A stretch of 64,000 nucleotides of DNA from Pseudomonas guariconensis (GCF_024127895.1 NZ_JAMYBK010000019.1:1-64000); one strand, 5' to 3'. Positions 27,272 through 36,823 are shown, numbered from the stretch's first letter. The notes: generated from the sequence alone by a model not told the origin. Program-made: numbers and translations.

Positions 27272-28312
27272 TCACCGCCGCTCTCCCTCGTAGTTGTCCA
27301 GGGTATCCCTGGCAATCTCCCGCCCCAGGGCGATCAGCTCCGGTGCCTTGTAGAACTCGAAGAACCGGCACACCCGCTTGGGTACGTTGATCAGCACGTC
27401 CGGTGGATAGCCGGCGATCTTGTACTGGGCCAGGGACGTCTGCATCACCTCGAAGCTCTGGTTGATCAGGTCGAGCAGCGAGGCCGGGCCAACGTTGTCG
27501 ATGATGAACGAGCCGGTGGCGGAGCGGGGGGCGCCGTCGCTCTCCGGGGCCGCCGCTGGTTGCTGGCTTTCCGGATCGGCCGAATCGGCGAGCCAGGGGT
27601 TGGGCCGCCCCAGGCCCTCGGCAACGATCTCCTGCTCGATGCGCATCAGTTCCTCCGCCGGCTTGCGCCGGAAGGGCAGGCGCGAGCCCAGGGAGCTGAT
27701 CAGGGCATCGAAACGCATCTTGAACGCCGCCGGGCGTTCGATCACCGGCAACTGGTACTGCTTCTGGTTGGTGGCGTTGAGGTTCACCGCGATGATCAGG
27801 TCGCAGTGGCTGGACACCACCGGGACGATCGGCAGCGGATTGAGGATGCCGCCATCCACCAGCATGCGGTTGCCCTGCATCACCGGGGTGAACAGGCTGG
27901 GGATCGCCGCCGAGGCACGCATGGCCTGGTGCAGGCAGCCTTCCTGGAACCAGATTTCCTGCTGGTTGGTGAGGTCGGCCGCCACCGCGGTATAGGGAAT
28001 GGACAGTTGCTCGATGTTCACGTCGCCGACGATCTTGCGGATCTGCCCGAACACCTTGTCGCCACGGATCGCGCCCAGGCGAAAGCTCACGTCCACCAGG
28101 CGCAGCACGTCCAGGTAGTCCAGGCTCTCGATCCAGTTGCGGTAATCGTCGAGCTTGCCAGCGGCGTAGATGCCACCGATCACCGCTCCCATGGAACAGC
28201 CGGCGATGCAGGCGATCTCGTAGCCGCGCCGTTCGATTTCCTCTATCACGCCGATGTGCGCGTAACCCCGGGCGCCACCCGACCCCAGGACCAATGCCAC
28301 GCGTTTGCTCAT
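27272..28312 (-). CDS. Patatin-like phospholipase (RssA-like)
   Basis: A 346-residue serine hydrolase. I took the ATG at 28312 because the glycine-rich oxyanion motif GSGGARG then falls at residues 9-15, as in RssA-type proteins. The nucleophile elbow is GCSMG (about 41-45) and the catalytic aspartate is in the DGG of LVDGGILNP. The C-terminal third, with an Ala/Pro/Ser-rich insert, is less conserved. No signal peptide is visible, so it is cytoplasmic or membrane-associated. It probably hydrolyses acyl esters of lipids; the substrate is unknown. It is divergent from a small lipoprotein gene. Confidence 0.88.
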   Translation of the reverse strand: MSKRVALVLGSGGARGYAHIGVIEEIERRGYEIACIAGCSMGAVIGGIYAAGKLDDYRNWIESLDYLDVLRLVDVSFRLGAIRGDKVFGQIRKIVGDVNIEQLSIPYTAVAADLTNQQEIWFQEGCLHQAMRASAAIPSLFTPVMQGNRMLVDGGILNPLPIVPVVSSHCDLIIAVNLNATNQKQYQLPVIERPAAFKMRFDALISSLGSRLPFRRKPAEELMRIEQEIVAEGLGRPNPWLADSADPESQQPAAAPESDGAPRSATGSFIIDNVGPASLLDLINQSFEVMQTSLAQYKIAGYPPDVLINVPKRVCRFFEFYKAPELIALGREIARDTLDNYEGERR

Positions 28313-28468
28313 GATGTCTCCCCCACGGCTGTGCAACCATGGTCCAACAATGCACCCATTGCGGCCCATGCTTCAATGTACACCGTGCTGGGCTACGCTG
28401 AGCAGGGCACTTTTCGTTTGCCTGGGCGTCGAATGGCCACACTTTTTTCACCTTCGAGGTTACTACCG

Positions 28469-28747
28469 ATGAAAGCCTGGATCTGCCTTCCCCTGATCGC
28501 CCTGGCCCTTGCTGGCTGCGCGGGCAAGACGGCCTACCGTGACAGCTGCGCGACCCAGCTGGATGCCGCCTGGAAGGAACTCGACCTGGCCAAGGCCGAA
28601 GGCTTCGCCGGCACCGTCAGTTATTCCAAGGCCCTGTCGCTGTTGACCGGGGCCAAGACCCAGCAGCAGTTCGAGGCCTTCGAAGGGTGCACCAGCAAGG
28701 CGCAGAAGGCGCGTTTCTATATCCGTGAGTCTCGCGCCGGGCGCTGA
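28469..28747 (+). CDS. Small lipoprotein of unknown function
   Basis: A 92-residue protein with a clean lipoprotein signal: hydrophobic residues 4-15 and lipobox LAGC with Cys at about 17. The mature part has two more cysteines (SCAT and EGCTSK), which could form a disulphide, and ends in a helical basic segment (KAQKARFYIRESRAGR). It is followed 14 bases later by the CHAD gene, so the two may be cotranscribed. Function unknown. Confidence 0.82.
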   Translation: MKAWICLPLIALALAGCAGKTAYRDSCATQLDAAWKELDLAKAEGFAGTVSYSKALSLLTGAKTQQQFEAFEGCTSKAQKARFYIRESRAGR

Positions 28748-28761
28748 ACGAGGAGCGTCGT

Positions 28762-29529
28762 ATGTCCGCCATGCTCGATCACGTGATCACCCAAGTGCTG
28801 GCCCTGCAGGTGCGCCTGCTGGCCTGTCGCGAGCGGTTGGCCGCCGATGTCGACAGCGAGGCGTTGCACGACCTGCGCATCGCCCTGCGGCGGCTGCGCA
28901 GCCTGCTGCGCCCTTTGCGCGGGCTGCCAGGTGTCGACCAGTTGGAGGGGGCGGCCAAGTCCCTGGGCACCCTGACCACGCCCCTGCGCGATCGTGAGGT
29001 GCTGGCGGCCCAGTTGCTCAGGCAGGGCCACGAGCAGGCCGGGCAACGGCGCCTGGAGGGCAGGGCGCGGACATTCGCCAGCGTGGCCGGCAGCCGCCAG
29101 CTCGACCGTGTGCTGGCCATTCTCGACAGCTTCCCGCTGTTTCTGCGTGCCTGCGACCGCGAAGGCCTGGCTCGCGGCCTGGAAAAACGCATCGACAAGC
29201 GCCTGGACAAGCAATGGCGCAAGCTGCGCAAGGCCCTGGAAGACCCTGCCCACGACCGCCACCGCTTGCGCTTGCTGATCAAGCGCGTGCGCTATGGCGA
29301 TGAGGCCTATCCGCAGCTGGACTCGGCCGGGAAGAAGCTGCGCCGCCTGCTCAAGCGGGCCCAGGGCGACCTGGGCGAATGGCACGATCGCCTGCAATGG
29401 CTGTTGCAGGCCCGCGACCATGCGGACCTGGCGCCGTGCAAGGCCGCCTGGGAGCGCGAGCTGCACGAGGCCGAGCAGAAGGCCGATGCCACCCTGGAGG
29501 TGCTGCTGGCGGCCCTGGCGCGTCGATAG
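28762..29529 (+). CDS. CHAD domain protein
   Basis: A 255-residue helical protein whose histidine- and arginine-rich helices (LHDLRIALRRLRSLLRPL near residues 33-50; DRHRLRLLIKRVRYGDEA near 168-185) are the two inverted repeats of the CHAD domain. CHAD proteins bind polyphosphate and often associate with polyphosphate granules. No attached CYTH/triphosphatase domain is present, so it is probably a binding rather than catalytic protein. GAGGAG lies upstream of the ATG. The partner and exact role are unknown. Confidence 0.88.
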   Translation: MSAMLDHVITQVLALQVRLLACRERLAADVDSEALHDLRIALRRLRSLLRPLRGLPGVDQLEGAAKSLGTLTTPLRDREVLAAQLLRQGHEQAGQRRLEGRARTFASVAGSRQLDRVLAILDSFPLFLRACDREGLARGLEKRIDKRLDKQWRKLRKALEDPAHDRHRLRLLIKRVRYGDEAYPQLDSAGKKLRRLLKRAQGDLGEWHDRLQWLLQARDHADLAPCKAAWERELHEAEQKADATLEVLLAALARR

Positions 29530-29630
29530 CCGCCAGAATTGACCGATATGCGGGCTGCCAGGAGGGGGCTCGCTGGCTAAGATCGGGAGCATCGACGTAG
29601 CCGATTTTTCTGCAGGAGCGAAAGGACGCC

Positions 29631-30428
29631 ATGAATTTCACGCAATTGCTTGCCGCCGTGCGCGAGCGCCCCGAGGCGGTCAGCGTGCCGGCCAATTGGG
29701 CCCAGGGGCGTGCCGCGTTCGGTGGGCTGATGGCCGCGTTGGTCTATGAGGCCATGCGCGCCAGGCTCGACGATGCCCGTCCGGTGCGTTCGCTGGCCAT
29801 CACCTTCGTCGGCCCCGCCGCGCCGGAGGTCCCGATCCGCTTCGAGGTCGAGGTGTTGCGCCAGGGCAAGGCGGTCAGCACACTGCTGGGGCGCGCCGTG
29901 CAGGATGGCCAGGTGGTGACCTTGGTGCAGGGCAGCTTCGGTGTCGGGCGGGCGTCGGAGGTCGAGTTTTCGGCGCTGCCAGCGGTGCCGATGAAACCCT
30001 TGGAGCAGGCTGCGGCGGAGTTGCCCTACATCCAGGGTGTGACACCGGAATTCATGCGCCATGTGGCCTTGCGCTGGGCCATTGGCGGCCTGCCGTTCAC
30101 CGGCGATGCCTCGCGGCAGATGGGCGGCTGGGTGCGCTTGCGCGATGTCGCCGAGGAGCCGGTCAACGAAGCGCACCTGCTGGCCCTGGTTGACGCCTGG
30201 CCGCCCAGCCTGTTGCCCAGCCTCAAGCGGCCTGCCGCTGGCAGTACGCTGACCTGGACCATCGAATTCGTCCAGCCTACGCCACGGCTGTCGACCCTGG
30301 ACTGGTGCCGCTACTGTGTCGAGACCGAGCATGCCCGCGATGGTTACGGGCACGCCTCGGCGGCCCTGTGGACGGCCGAGGGCGAGCTGTTGGCATTGAG
30401 CCGGCAGACGGTGACGGTGTTTGCCTAG
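29631..30428 (+). CDS. Acyl-CoA thioesterase family protein (TesB-like double hotdog)
   Basis: A 265-residue protein with two hotdog halves, as in TesB/acyl-CoA thioesterase family proteins. The first half has GRAAFGGLMAALVYEAM and the second FVQPTPRLSTLDWCRYCVET followed by GYGHASAALW. AGGAG-like GGAGCGAAAGGA precedes the ATG. It would hydrolyse acyl-CoA thioesters in the cytoplasm. Chain-length preference cannot be read here. It stands alone between the CHAD gene and a REP pair. Confidence 0.8.
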   Translation: MNFTQLLAAVRERPEAVSVPANWAQGRAAFGGLMAALVYEAMRARLDDARPVRSLAITFVGPAAPEVPIRFEVEVLRQGKAVSTLLGRAVQDGQVVTLVQGSFGVGRASEVEFSALPAVPMKPLEQAAAELPYIQGVTPEFMRHVALRWAIGGLPFTGDASRQMGGWVRLRDVAEEPVNEAHLLALVDAWPPSLLPSLKRPAAGSTLTWTIEFVQPTPRLSTLDWCRYCVETEHARDGYGHASAALWTAEGELLALSRQTVTVFA

Positions 30429-30486
30429 GGCTCCGGCGTTGGCTCCTGAGCCGGTGCCGGTCAGTTCAGCGTTTCAGTTGCCATTT

Positions 30487-30665
30487 GGGGCCGCTTCGCG
30501 CCCCATCGCCGGCAAGCCGGCTCCCACATGTGCCTGCAAGCCGTATCCTTTATGACCGACTCGCACCCTGGACTGCCCCCCAAAAGCTGGATCGGTGTCC
30601 AACTTCTTGAGGGCAGTCCACCCTGTGGGAGCCGGCTTGCCGGCGATGGGCTGCAAAGCAGCCCC
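30487..30665. repeat. REP palindrome pair
   Basis: A unit at 30487-30528 (GGGGCCGCTTCGCGCCCC, ATCGCCGGCAAGCCGGCTCC) faces its reverse complement at 30621-30665. The left unit is preceded by TTTCAGTTGCCATTT, the extended flank also seen near 48,040. Confidence 0.85.
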
Positions 30666-30688
30666 TAAAAAGGTGATACCCGCCGTTT

Positions 30689-31057
30689 TCAGCGCCGATG
30701 CTTGTGCCGCTCCCGCCAGGCGCGCCACCAGGCGCCGCTGAGGACGAAGCGCGGAAAGGTGATGAACTGCTCGGTGAGCAGGCGTTGCACGGCATCCTTG
30801 CGGTCAGCGAAGGGCTCCGGTTGTTCGGCTTCCAGGCGATGGCCCTGGCGCTGCAGGCCCAGGCTGGCGGCCAGGGCGATGATGCCCACGGCGATCTGGG
30901 AAAGGTCCAGGCCGAACAGGCCCGAGAGCACCAGCAGCACGCCCAGGATGAACAGCGGCACGGCAATCAGGTGCAGCACCAGGTTGGCCGGGTGCCGGTG
31001 GTTGTTGTGATAACCGCGCCATTGCCAGGCGGGCAGGTTGGGCAGGCGTTTGCTCAT
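30689..31057 (-). CDS. Mpo1-like (DUF962) membrane protein
   Basis: A 122-residue protein with WRGYHNNHRHPANLVLHLIA near the N-terminus and a GHRLE motif after the second helix. These histidines match the Mpo1/DUF962 family, whose yeast member is an iron-dependent dioxygenase acting on 2-hydroxy fatty acids. Two membrane helices (about 30-50 and 53-72) are visible. I chose the second ATG (31057) because AGAGGAA is correctly spaced from it; the ATG at 31063 is too close. The bacterial function is not established. Confidence 0.78.
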   Translation of the reverse strand: MSKRLPNLPAWQWRGYHNNHRHPANLVLHLIAVPLFILGVLLVLSGLFGLDLSQIAVGIIALAASLGLQRQGHRLEAEQPEPFADRKDAVQRLLTEQFITFPRFVLSGAWWRAWRERHKHRR

Positions 31058-31132
31058 GGACATTTCCTCTGGCTCATGTCCAAAGCTTAGTGCGGCCCTC
31101 GGGCGAGGGCCAATCGAGGCGGGCTATGGCGG

Positions 31133-32611
31133 CTATAGCTTGAGCTGGCCAATGGCCTTGTTCAGTTCGCCGGCCAGGGTCGCCAGTTCGACGCTGGTGG
31201 TGGCCGAGCCGACTGTCTGCTGCACGGTCTGCTCGGTGACGTCGCGGATGCTCACCACCGCCCGGTTCATCTCCTCGGCCACCTGGCTCTGCTGCTCGGC
31301 GGCGACGGCGATCTGCGTGTTGCTTTCGCGCATCTGCGCCACGGCGCTGGTGATCTCGGCCAGGGCTTCGCCGGCTTCCTGGGCCTGCTTGACGCAATCG
31401 TCGGCCTTGTACGAACTCTCCTGCATGAACTCCACTGCATCGCGGGTACCGGCTTGCAAGGCCGAGACCATGCCGGTGATTTCGTCGGTGGAGGTCTGCA
31501 CGCGCTTGGCCAGGTTGCGCACCTCATCGGCCACCACGGCGAAGCCGCGGCCCAGCTCACCGGCACGGGCCGCTTCGATGGCGGCATTGAGGGCCAGCAG
31601 GTTGGTCTGTTCGGCGATGCTGTGGATCACCCCGACCACGCCGTTGATCCGCTGGCTGTCCTCGGCCAGCTGGTGGATCATTTCGGCGGTCTGCTGCACA
31701 CCGCTGGACAGCCCGGCGATCGAGTCCTGCACCCGGCTGACGACCTGCTGGCCGCTGCCGGCCAGGCTGTCGGCGGTCTGCGACAGGTCGCGGGTGGCGC
31801 CGGCGTGCTGGGCGATGTGGTGAACGGTCGCGGACATCTCGTTGATCGCCGTGGCCGCCTGGTCGGTCTCGCTCTGCTGGCCGATCATGCCGTGGCGCAC
31901 TTCGTTCATGCTCGCCGCCAGGCGTGCGGCGCCCGAGTCGAGCTGGGCGGCGGTGCGCGCCACGGTGCTGACCACGCGATGGTAGGTGGCCTGCATGGCA
32001 TTGAAGGCGCCTGCCATCTGGCCGACTTCGTCGCCGCAGGACAGCGGCACGCGAGCTGCCAGGTCGCCGGTCTTCTCCACGTGCAGCATCACGTCCTTGA
32101 GGGTGTTGAGCTGGCTGAGCAGGAAGCGGATCAGCAACTGCGAGGCGCACAGCATGGCCAGCATCAGGACCAGGACACAGACGGCATAGTTGCCGAAACG
32201 CTCGAAGAATACCTGGCGCAGGCTGGGCGACTGGGCCAGCACGGCGATGCGCTGCTCGCCCTGGTACAGCACCTGGGCCCCCTGCAACGGGTTGTCGCCG
32301 AGCAGCCAGGCACCGGGCAGGTCGACCCAGCCTTGGCTACCCTCCAGGGCCTGGAGGGGTTCTCCGGCGAAGGTCGGTGTCTGTCCTGCCTGCCAGGTGA
32401 CCAGGTGGGGCAGGCTGGGCAGGGCTTGCCCGGCGGGCCAGGCGGCGATCAGCGAGGCCTCGGTGACGGCCTGGCTGCGGGCGCCCTCGGCCCGGGCCTG
32501 TTGCTCCAGATACACGGCATAGAGCACCAGCAGCAAGGTCGTGACGAAGGCCACCGCATTGACGGCCCAGAACTTGTACTTCAGGGAAATATTGCTAAGC
32601 CAGGCACCCAT
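31133..32611 (-). CDS. Methyl-accepting chemotaxis protein with short periplasmic domain
   Basis: A 492-residue transducer. The first helix (about 12-32) and second helix (about 143-165) enclose a small periplasmic region of about 110 residues that I cannot assign to a Cache or four-helix type with confidence. A HAMP domain follows (about 165-220). The signalling tip is intact (EQTNLLALNAAIEAARAGE and GRGFAVVADEVRNLA). There is no C-terminal pentapeptide for CheR binding. It is downstream of tatD on the same strand with a 114-base gap containing GCCAATAA, a possible weak sigma-28 -10 element. Ligand unknown. Confidence 0.92.
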   Translation of the reverse strand: MGAWLSNISLKYKFWAVNAVAFVTTLLLVLYAVYLEQQARAEGARSQAVTEASLIAAWPAGQALPSLPHLVTWQAGQTPTFAGEPLQALEGSQGWVDLPGAWLLGDNPLQGAQVLYQGEQRIAVLAQSPSLRQVFFERFGNYAVCVLVLMLAMLCASQLLIRFLLSQLNTLKDVMLHVEKTGDLAARVPLSCGDEVGQMAGAFNAMQATYHRVVSTVARTAAQLDSGAARLAASMNEVRHGMIGQQSETDQAATAINEMSATVHHIAQHAGATRDLSQTADSLAGSGQQVVSRVQDSIAGLSSGVQQTAEMIHQLAEDSQRINGVVGVIHSIAEQTNLLALNAAIEAARAGELGRGFAVVADEVRNLAKRVQTSTDEITGMVSALQAGTRDAVEFMQESSYKADDCVKQAQEAGEALAEITSAVAQMRESNTQIAVAAEQQSQVAEEMNRAVVSIRDVTEQTVQQTVGSATTSVELATLAGELNKAIGQLKL

Positions 32612-32725
32612 TAGGTCTTCTCTGAGTTGAGCGGAAACATTATTGGCAAGGTGCCATCATTGTGCCCGCTCAAGCCAGGCGTTGTCTTGATATGTGTCAA
32701 GGAAGACTGGGGGGCACCACAGGAT

Positions 32726-33523
32726 TCAGGGCAACCGAAAGAACGCCCTGGCGCTGGCCGTGGTATGGGTTGCCGTGTGCTCCAGGGACTCCCCTCGATG
32801 CAACGCCACCTCGCGCAGGACCTCGGGCAGGAAGGCCGGTTCGTTGCGGCCGTTCTTCGGCTTGGGCCGCAGGCTGCGTGGCAGCAGGTAGGGCGCATCG
32901 CTCTCCAGCATCAGGCGGCCCTCGGGGATGTTGCCGACCAGCGGATGCAGGTGAGTGCCGCGGCGCTCGTCGCAGATCCAGCCGGTGATGCCGATGTGCA
33001 GGTCCATGTCCAGGTAGGCGAACAGGGCCTGGCGTTCGCCGGTGAAGCAATGCACCACCGCGGCGGGCAGGTGATCGCGGTAGTCCTTGAGGATTGCCAA
33101 CAGGCGCTCGCTGGCCTCGCGTTCGTGGAGGAACACCGGCAGGTGCAGTTCGGCGGCCAGGGCCAGTTGCGCCTCCAGGGCCTTTTCCTGCTGTGGACGA
33201 GGGGAGAAGTCGCGGTTGAAGTCCAGCCCGCATTCGCCCACGGCCCGGGCCCGTGGTTGCGCCAGCAACTGACGCAACCGCCGGTCGCTGGCGCCGTCCC
33301 AACTGCTGGCATCATGGGGGTGTACGCCTGCCGTGGTGAACAGGCATTGGCCGTCAGGGTCCAGTTGCCCGGCCAGTTCCTGGGCCTGTTCGCTGACCGC
33401 CAGGCTGGTGCCCGTGAGGATCATCTGTGCCACGCCGGCCTGCACGGCTCGCTCGACGATGGCGGCTTGCTGGTCATGGAAGCTGCTGTTGGTCAGGTTG
33501 ACGCCGATATCGATCAATTGCAT
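32726..33523 (-). CDS. tatD: TatD family metal-dependent DNase
   Basis: A 265-residue TIM-barrel hydrolase. The metal-binding and active-site pieces of TatD are present: DIGVNL at the start, TAGVHPHD, GECGLDFNR, FLHERE, VHCFTG, GITGWICDERRG and ESDAPYLLP. The protein is very close in pattern to E. coli TatD, a 3'-5' exonuclease involved in DNA repair and fragmentation, rather than YcfH or YjjV. It is cytoplasmic, with no Tat translocase genes beside it. Confidence 0.93.
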   Translation of the reverse strand: MQLIDIGVNLTNSSFHDQQAAIVERAVQAGVAQMILTGTSLAVSEQAQELAGQLDPDGQCLFTTAGVHPHDASSWDGASDRRLRQLLAQPRARAVGECGLDFNRDFSPRPQQEKALEAQLALAAELHLPVFLHEREASERLLAILKDYRDHLPAAVVHCFTGERQALFAYLDMDLHIGITGWICDERRGTHLHPLVGNIPEGRLMLESDAPYLLPRSLRPKPKNGRNEPAFLPEVLREVALHRGESLEHTATHTTASARAFFRLP

Positions 33524-33683
33524 GGTGCTACCTCGTGCCGCGGGCCGGCCAGCATAGCAAAAACCGGGAAAATCCAGAAAAAGCCAAGAACTTCAAGCGG
33601 TTGTCATGGTCTTCTGCGGTCATTCGCCACGGATCGGACCTTTTTGCATGGCGCCAGCCCACAGCCCACGGACACGTTCTCGC

Positions 33684-35090
33684 ATGCTGCGTTCGCTGCT
33701 GACCTTCCTGCTGATGTTCGGCCTGGCCATGGCCGGCCCAGCCAGCGCGCGCTTGCCAGGGCCGCAGCACAACGTGCCGGCCAGCCAGGTTCGCGACCTT
33801 GCGCAGATCCGTGAGAGCAAGGTGCTGCGGGTGCTGGTCAACCAGAGCCGCAACAGTTCCGGGGAGGTCAAGGGCGAGCCGGTAGGCGTCGAATACCATC
33901 GCCTGCGCGGCCTCGAACATCATCTCAACGCCCGGGCCCGCGACGGCCAGGCAATCCGCTTCAAGCTCATCCCCCGCGCCAAGGAACAACTGCTCGCCGC
34001 CCTGCAGCGGGGCGAAGGTGACCTGGCCGCCCCTGGCGAGCTGCTCGACCCTGGCCTGGTGCGCGGCGTGAGCGCCAGCGCGCCGGTGGTCGATCAGGTG
34101 TCGCTGGTGCTGGTGGGGCGCAAGGGCGAGCGCAGCTTCAGCCGGGTGGAGCAGTTGTCCGGACGCACCATTGCGTTGACCAGCGCCAGTGCCGCCGGTG
34201 CGTTGGTCCGCCAGCTCAACCAGCAACTGGCCCTGCGCAAACGTGCGCCGATCAAAATCGAGTGGGTCGATCCCACGCTGGCAGTGGAGGATGTGCTGGA
34301 GATGGTCCAGGCCGGCATCTATCGCCTGACGCTGGTGGAGCGTCCCATCGCCCAGCGCTGGGCCCGGGTGATGCCGCGCCTGCGCCTGGACACCCGCCTG
34401 AAGCTGGGCCAGCCCCAGGCCATACGCTGGTATGTGCGGCGCGACGCGAACATGCTCCTGGCCACGGTCGATCGCTTCCTGGCCGGCTACCGTGCACCGC
34501 AGAACCAGGATGCCGCCTTCGAGCGGATCTACCGGCGCCAGTACCGGGTGCACAACCCCTTGGCGCGTCGCGACCGGCAGCGCCTGGCGTCGTTGCGGGC
34601 GGTCTTGCAGAAACATGGCAGCGCACAGCAGATCGACTGGCTGAACCTGGCGGCACTGGCGTTCAAGGAGTCGACCCTCAACCCGGCGGCGCGTGGCAGC
34701 GGCGGCGCCCATGGGCTGATGCAGATCACCCCGGCGGCGGCCCGGCGAGTCGGGGTGAGCAACACGGCGACGGTCGATGGCAATGTCCTGGCCGGTGCCC
34801 GCTACCTGGCGCTGATTCGTCGCAAGTTCTTCTCCAGCGCCCAGCTCAACGAACGCGAGCGCATGGCATTCGTGCTGGCCGCCTACAACCTGGGGCCGGA
34901 GCGGGTCCAGGCCATGCGTGCCGAGGCCCGGCGACGAGGGCTCAACAGCAACCAATGGTTCTTCCAGACCGAACGCATCGCCATGGAGCAGATGGGCATG
35001 GGGCCGGTCAACTTCGTCAACAGCGTCAATAAGTACTTCCTGGCGTTCAATCGGGAGCGGGCATCGTTGGAGCGGGTGGGCAAGCGCTGA
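33684..35090 (+). CDS. MltF-like membrane-bound lytic transglycosylase
   Basis: Two domains: a periplasmic solute-binding-like (SBP_bac_3) domain at about residues 35-275 and an SLT transglycosylase domain at about 315-440. The SLT domain has the catalytic glutamate in KEST, then HGLMQIT and the substrate-site AAYNLGP. I chose the ATG at 33684, which opens directly into a signal sequence (LLTFLLMFGLAMAGPASA), giving 468 residues; in-frame ATGs at 33648 and 33606 are possible. Like MltF it should cut peptidoglycan glycan strands with anhydro-muramyl ends, with the binding domain sensing muropeptides. No strong ribosome site is visible at any of the starts. Confidence 0.88.
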   Translation: MLRSLLTFLLMFGLAMAGPASARLPGPQHNVPASQVRDLAQIRESKVLRVLVNQSRNSSGEVKGEPVGVEYHRLRGLEHHLNARARDGQAIRFKLIPRAKEQLLAALQRGEGDLAAPGELLDPGLVRGVSASAPVVDQVSLVLVGRKGERSFSRVEQLSGRTIALTSASAAGALVRQLNQQLALRKRAPIKIEWVDPTLAVEDVLEMVQAGIYRLTLVERPIAQRWARVMPRLRLDTRLKLGQPQAIRWYVRRDANMLLATVDRFLAGYRAPQNQDAAFERIYRRQYRVHNPLARRDRQRLASLRAVLQKHGSAQQIDWLNLAALAFKESTLNPAARGSGGAHGLMQITPAAARRVGVSNTATVDGNVLAGARYLALIRRKFFSSAQLNERERMAFVLAAYNLGPERVQAMRAEARRRGLNSNQWFFQTERIAMEQMGMGPVNFVNSVNKYFLAFNRERASLERVGKR

Positions 35091-35199
35091 ATTAATCTAA
35101 TTTGTAGATGTGTAAGTGCGTAAATTTGCGCTTTTTGAATCTTATTTGTTGATTAATATGGCGCCCATCCCAACCAACATTTACTCAGGACGCTTTGAC

Positions 35200-35637
35200 A
35201 TGAACAACCCCCTCAACGCTATCTTCGTTACCCGTGCAGGTCTTGGCCTGAGTGTCATCCGTATCCTCGTGGGCATCATCTTCATGGCCCACGGTGCCCA
35301 GAAGTTGTTCGGTCTGTTCGGCGGCTACGGGCTGGAAGGCACCGGCCAGTGGATGGAAAGCATCGGCTTGGCGCCCGGTTACCTGATGGCGTTGTTGTCT
35401 GGCAGCGCCGAGTTCTTCGGTGGCCTGGCCCTCGTGGTCGGCTTGCTGGCACGGCCGGCGGCGCTGGCGCTGACCGTGACGCTGGTGGTGGCGATCTTCT
35501 CGGTGCACATCGGCAATGGCCTGTTCATGTCCAATAACGGCTACGAGTTCGCCCTGGCCCTGCTGGCCGGTACCGTGGCGGTGCTGATCGAGGGCGCGGG
35601 TCGCTTCTCTCTGGACCGGCTGATCGCCCACGACTGA
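35200..35637 (+). CDS. DoxX family membrane protein
   Basis: A 145-residue protein with four membrane helices. Family marks are RILVGIIFMAHGAQKLFGLF near the first helix and GSAEFFGGLALVVGLLARPA in the second and third. AGGA lies before the ATG, and the AT-rich upstream region offers TTGAAT-N16-TATGGC as a promoter. DoxX-like proteins are linked to redox or thiol stress in some bacteria; this member's role is unknown. A strong terminator follows. Confidence 0.9.
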   Translation: MNNPLNAIFVTRAGLGLSVIRILVGIIFMAHGAQKLFGLFGGYGLEGTGQWMESIGLAPGYLMALLSGSAEFFGGLALVVGLLARPAALALTVTLVVAIFSVHIGNGLFMSNNGYEFALALLAGTVAVLIEGAGRFSLDRLIAHD

Positions 35638-35656
35638 ACGGCATCCTGATGTGACT

Positions 35657-35694
35657 GACCCGCTTCCCAGGGGCCCTGGGAAGCGGGTTTTCTC
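35657..35694 (+). terminator. Rho-independent terminator after doxX-like gene
   Basis: Stem ACCCGCTTCCCA / TGGGAAGCGGGT with a short GC-rich loop, followed by TTTCTCC. Confidence 0.85.
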
Positions 35695-35928
35695 CATGCC
35701 GTGGGGTCGTGCGAAAAACCGCCGGGCGACGCCCAGGCTGGGCCACCTTCAATAGGCGGCTTGTATCTTGTCGCTTGACGCTCTAGCATACCGCCTGCGC
35801 CGATTTAAACAGCTACTTGCGGGGCGCGGGAGGCACCCACTCGGGTCATCCGAAATACCGCTAAAGCGCTGGTTCGGTGACGCCTCCCACCGCTGCCCAG
35901 CGGGATCTGCGAGGCGGAGAGATACTCC

Positions 35929-36237
35929 ATGAGTTGCCCACGTACCAGTGTCTGCCTGAGTCCGTTGCCTGCCAACCAGGCCTCGCGTACACCGCGCATC
36001 CTGCTCGGCGGCCAGCATCAGCCCACCCTTTTGCGTAACCTCGACGGCTTGTCGCGACGCAAGGGCCAAGCGCGTGCCTTCCTTGTCCAGTTCGCCGAAA
36101 CCTGCGATGGCCTTGCCCAGCACGCCAACGATCGCTTCGATCTCGCGGTGATCCAAGCCCCCTTGGCGGCCGATGCCGCGGCAGTCATCGGTCACCTGAC
36201 CCGCATCGCCCGCCAGGGCCTGATCACCCGCCGCTGA
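35929..36237 (+). CDS. Small hypothetical protein upstream of greB
   Basis: A 102-residue frame preceded by GGAGAG ten bases before the ATG. The second half (ARAFLVQFAETCDGLAQHAN, then DRFDLAVIQAPLAADAAAVIGHL) reads as amphipathic helices and has the codon bias of the flanking genes, while the N-terminal 25 residues look poorly conserved-like and the true start may be further in. No motif is recognised. It lies 86 bases before greB on the same strand. Confidence 0.55.
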   Translation: MSCPRTSVCLSPLPANQASRTPRILLGGQHQPTLLRNLDGLSRRKGQARAFLVQFAETCDGLAQHANDRFDLAVIQAPLAADAAAVIGHLTRIARQGLITRR

Positions 36238-36323
36238 GGCGCGTGCCGCCGTGGGGATTTTTCGCTAAGCTCGGTGCCTCGGCAGGCTTGCGCCGGCCGT
36301 GGAGGCACTGAGGAGAACGCTGC

Positions 36324-36806
36324 TTGAGCACCAACATCATCACGACGGAAGGTCACGAGGCCCTGAAGAAGGAGCTCGACCACCTGTGGCGGGTCTACCG
36401 GCCCGAGATCACCCAGAAGGTCACCTGGGCCGCATCCCTGGGCGACCGCAGCGAGAACGCCGACTACCAGTACAACAAGAAGCTGCTGCGTGAGATCGAT
36501 CGGCGGGTGCGCTACCTGCGCAAACGGCTCGAGGACGTCAAGGTCGTGGCCTATTCACCGCAGCAGGAAGGCAAGGTGTTCTTCGGCGCCTGGGTGGAGA
36601 TCGAGAACGACGAGGGGCAGACCCTGACGTTTCGTATCGTCGGTTACGACGAGATCCATGGGCGCAACGACTACATCTCCATCGATTCGCCCATGGCCCG
36701 GGCGCTGCTCAAGAAGGAAGAGGGGGACGAGGTCGTGGTGCACACGCCAACCGGCGAGGCGACCTGGTACGTCAACCGTATTCGCTATGAGGGGAGCGGG
36801 GGGTAG
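36324..36806 (+). CDS. greB: Transcription elongation factor GreB
   Basis: A 160-residue factor that stimulates transcript cleavage in backtracked RNA polymerase. The N-terminal coiled coil (residues 1-75, with GDRSENADYQYNKKLLREID carrying the tip acidic residues D and E) is followed by an FKBP-like C-terminal domain. The start is TTG, preceded by GAGGAG, and there is no suitable ATG in frame near it. VEIENDEGQ and the short spacing place it with GreB rather than GreA. Confidence 0.93.
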   Translation: MSTNIITTEGHEALKKELDHLWRVYRPEITQKVTWAASLGDRSENADYQYNKKLLREIDRRVRYLRKRLEDVKVVAYSPQQEGKVFFGAWVEIENDEGQTLTFRIVGYDEIHGRNDYISIDSPMARALLKKEEGDEVVVHTPTGEATWYVNRIRYEGSGG

Positions 36807-36823
36807 CTACAGGCCCCCTGCGC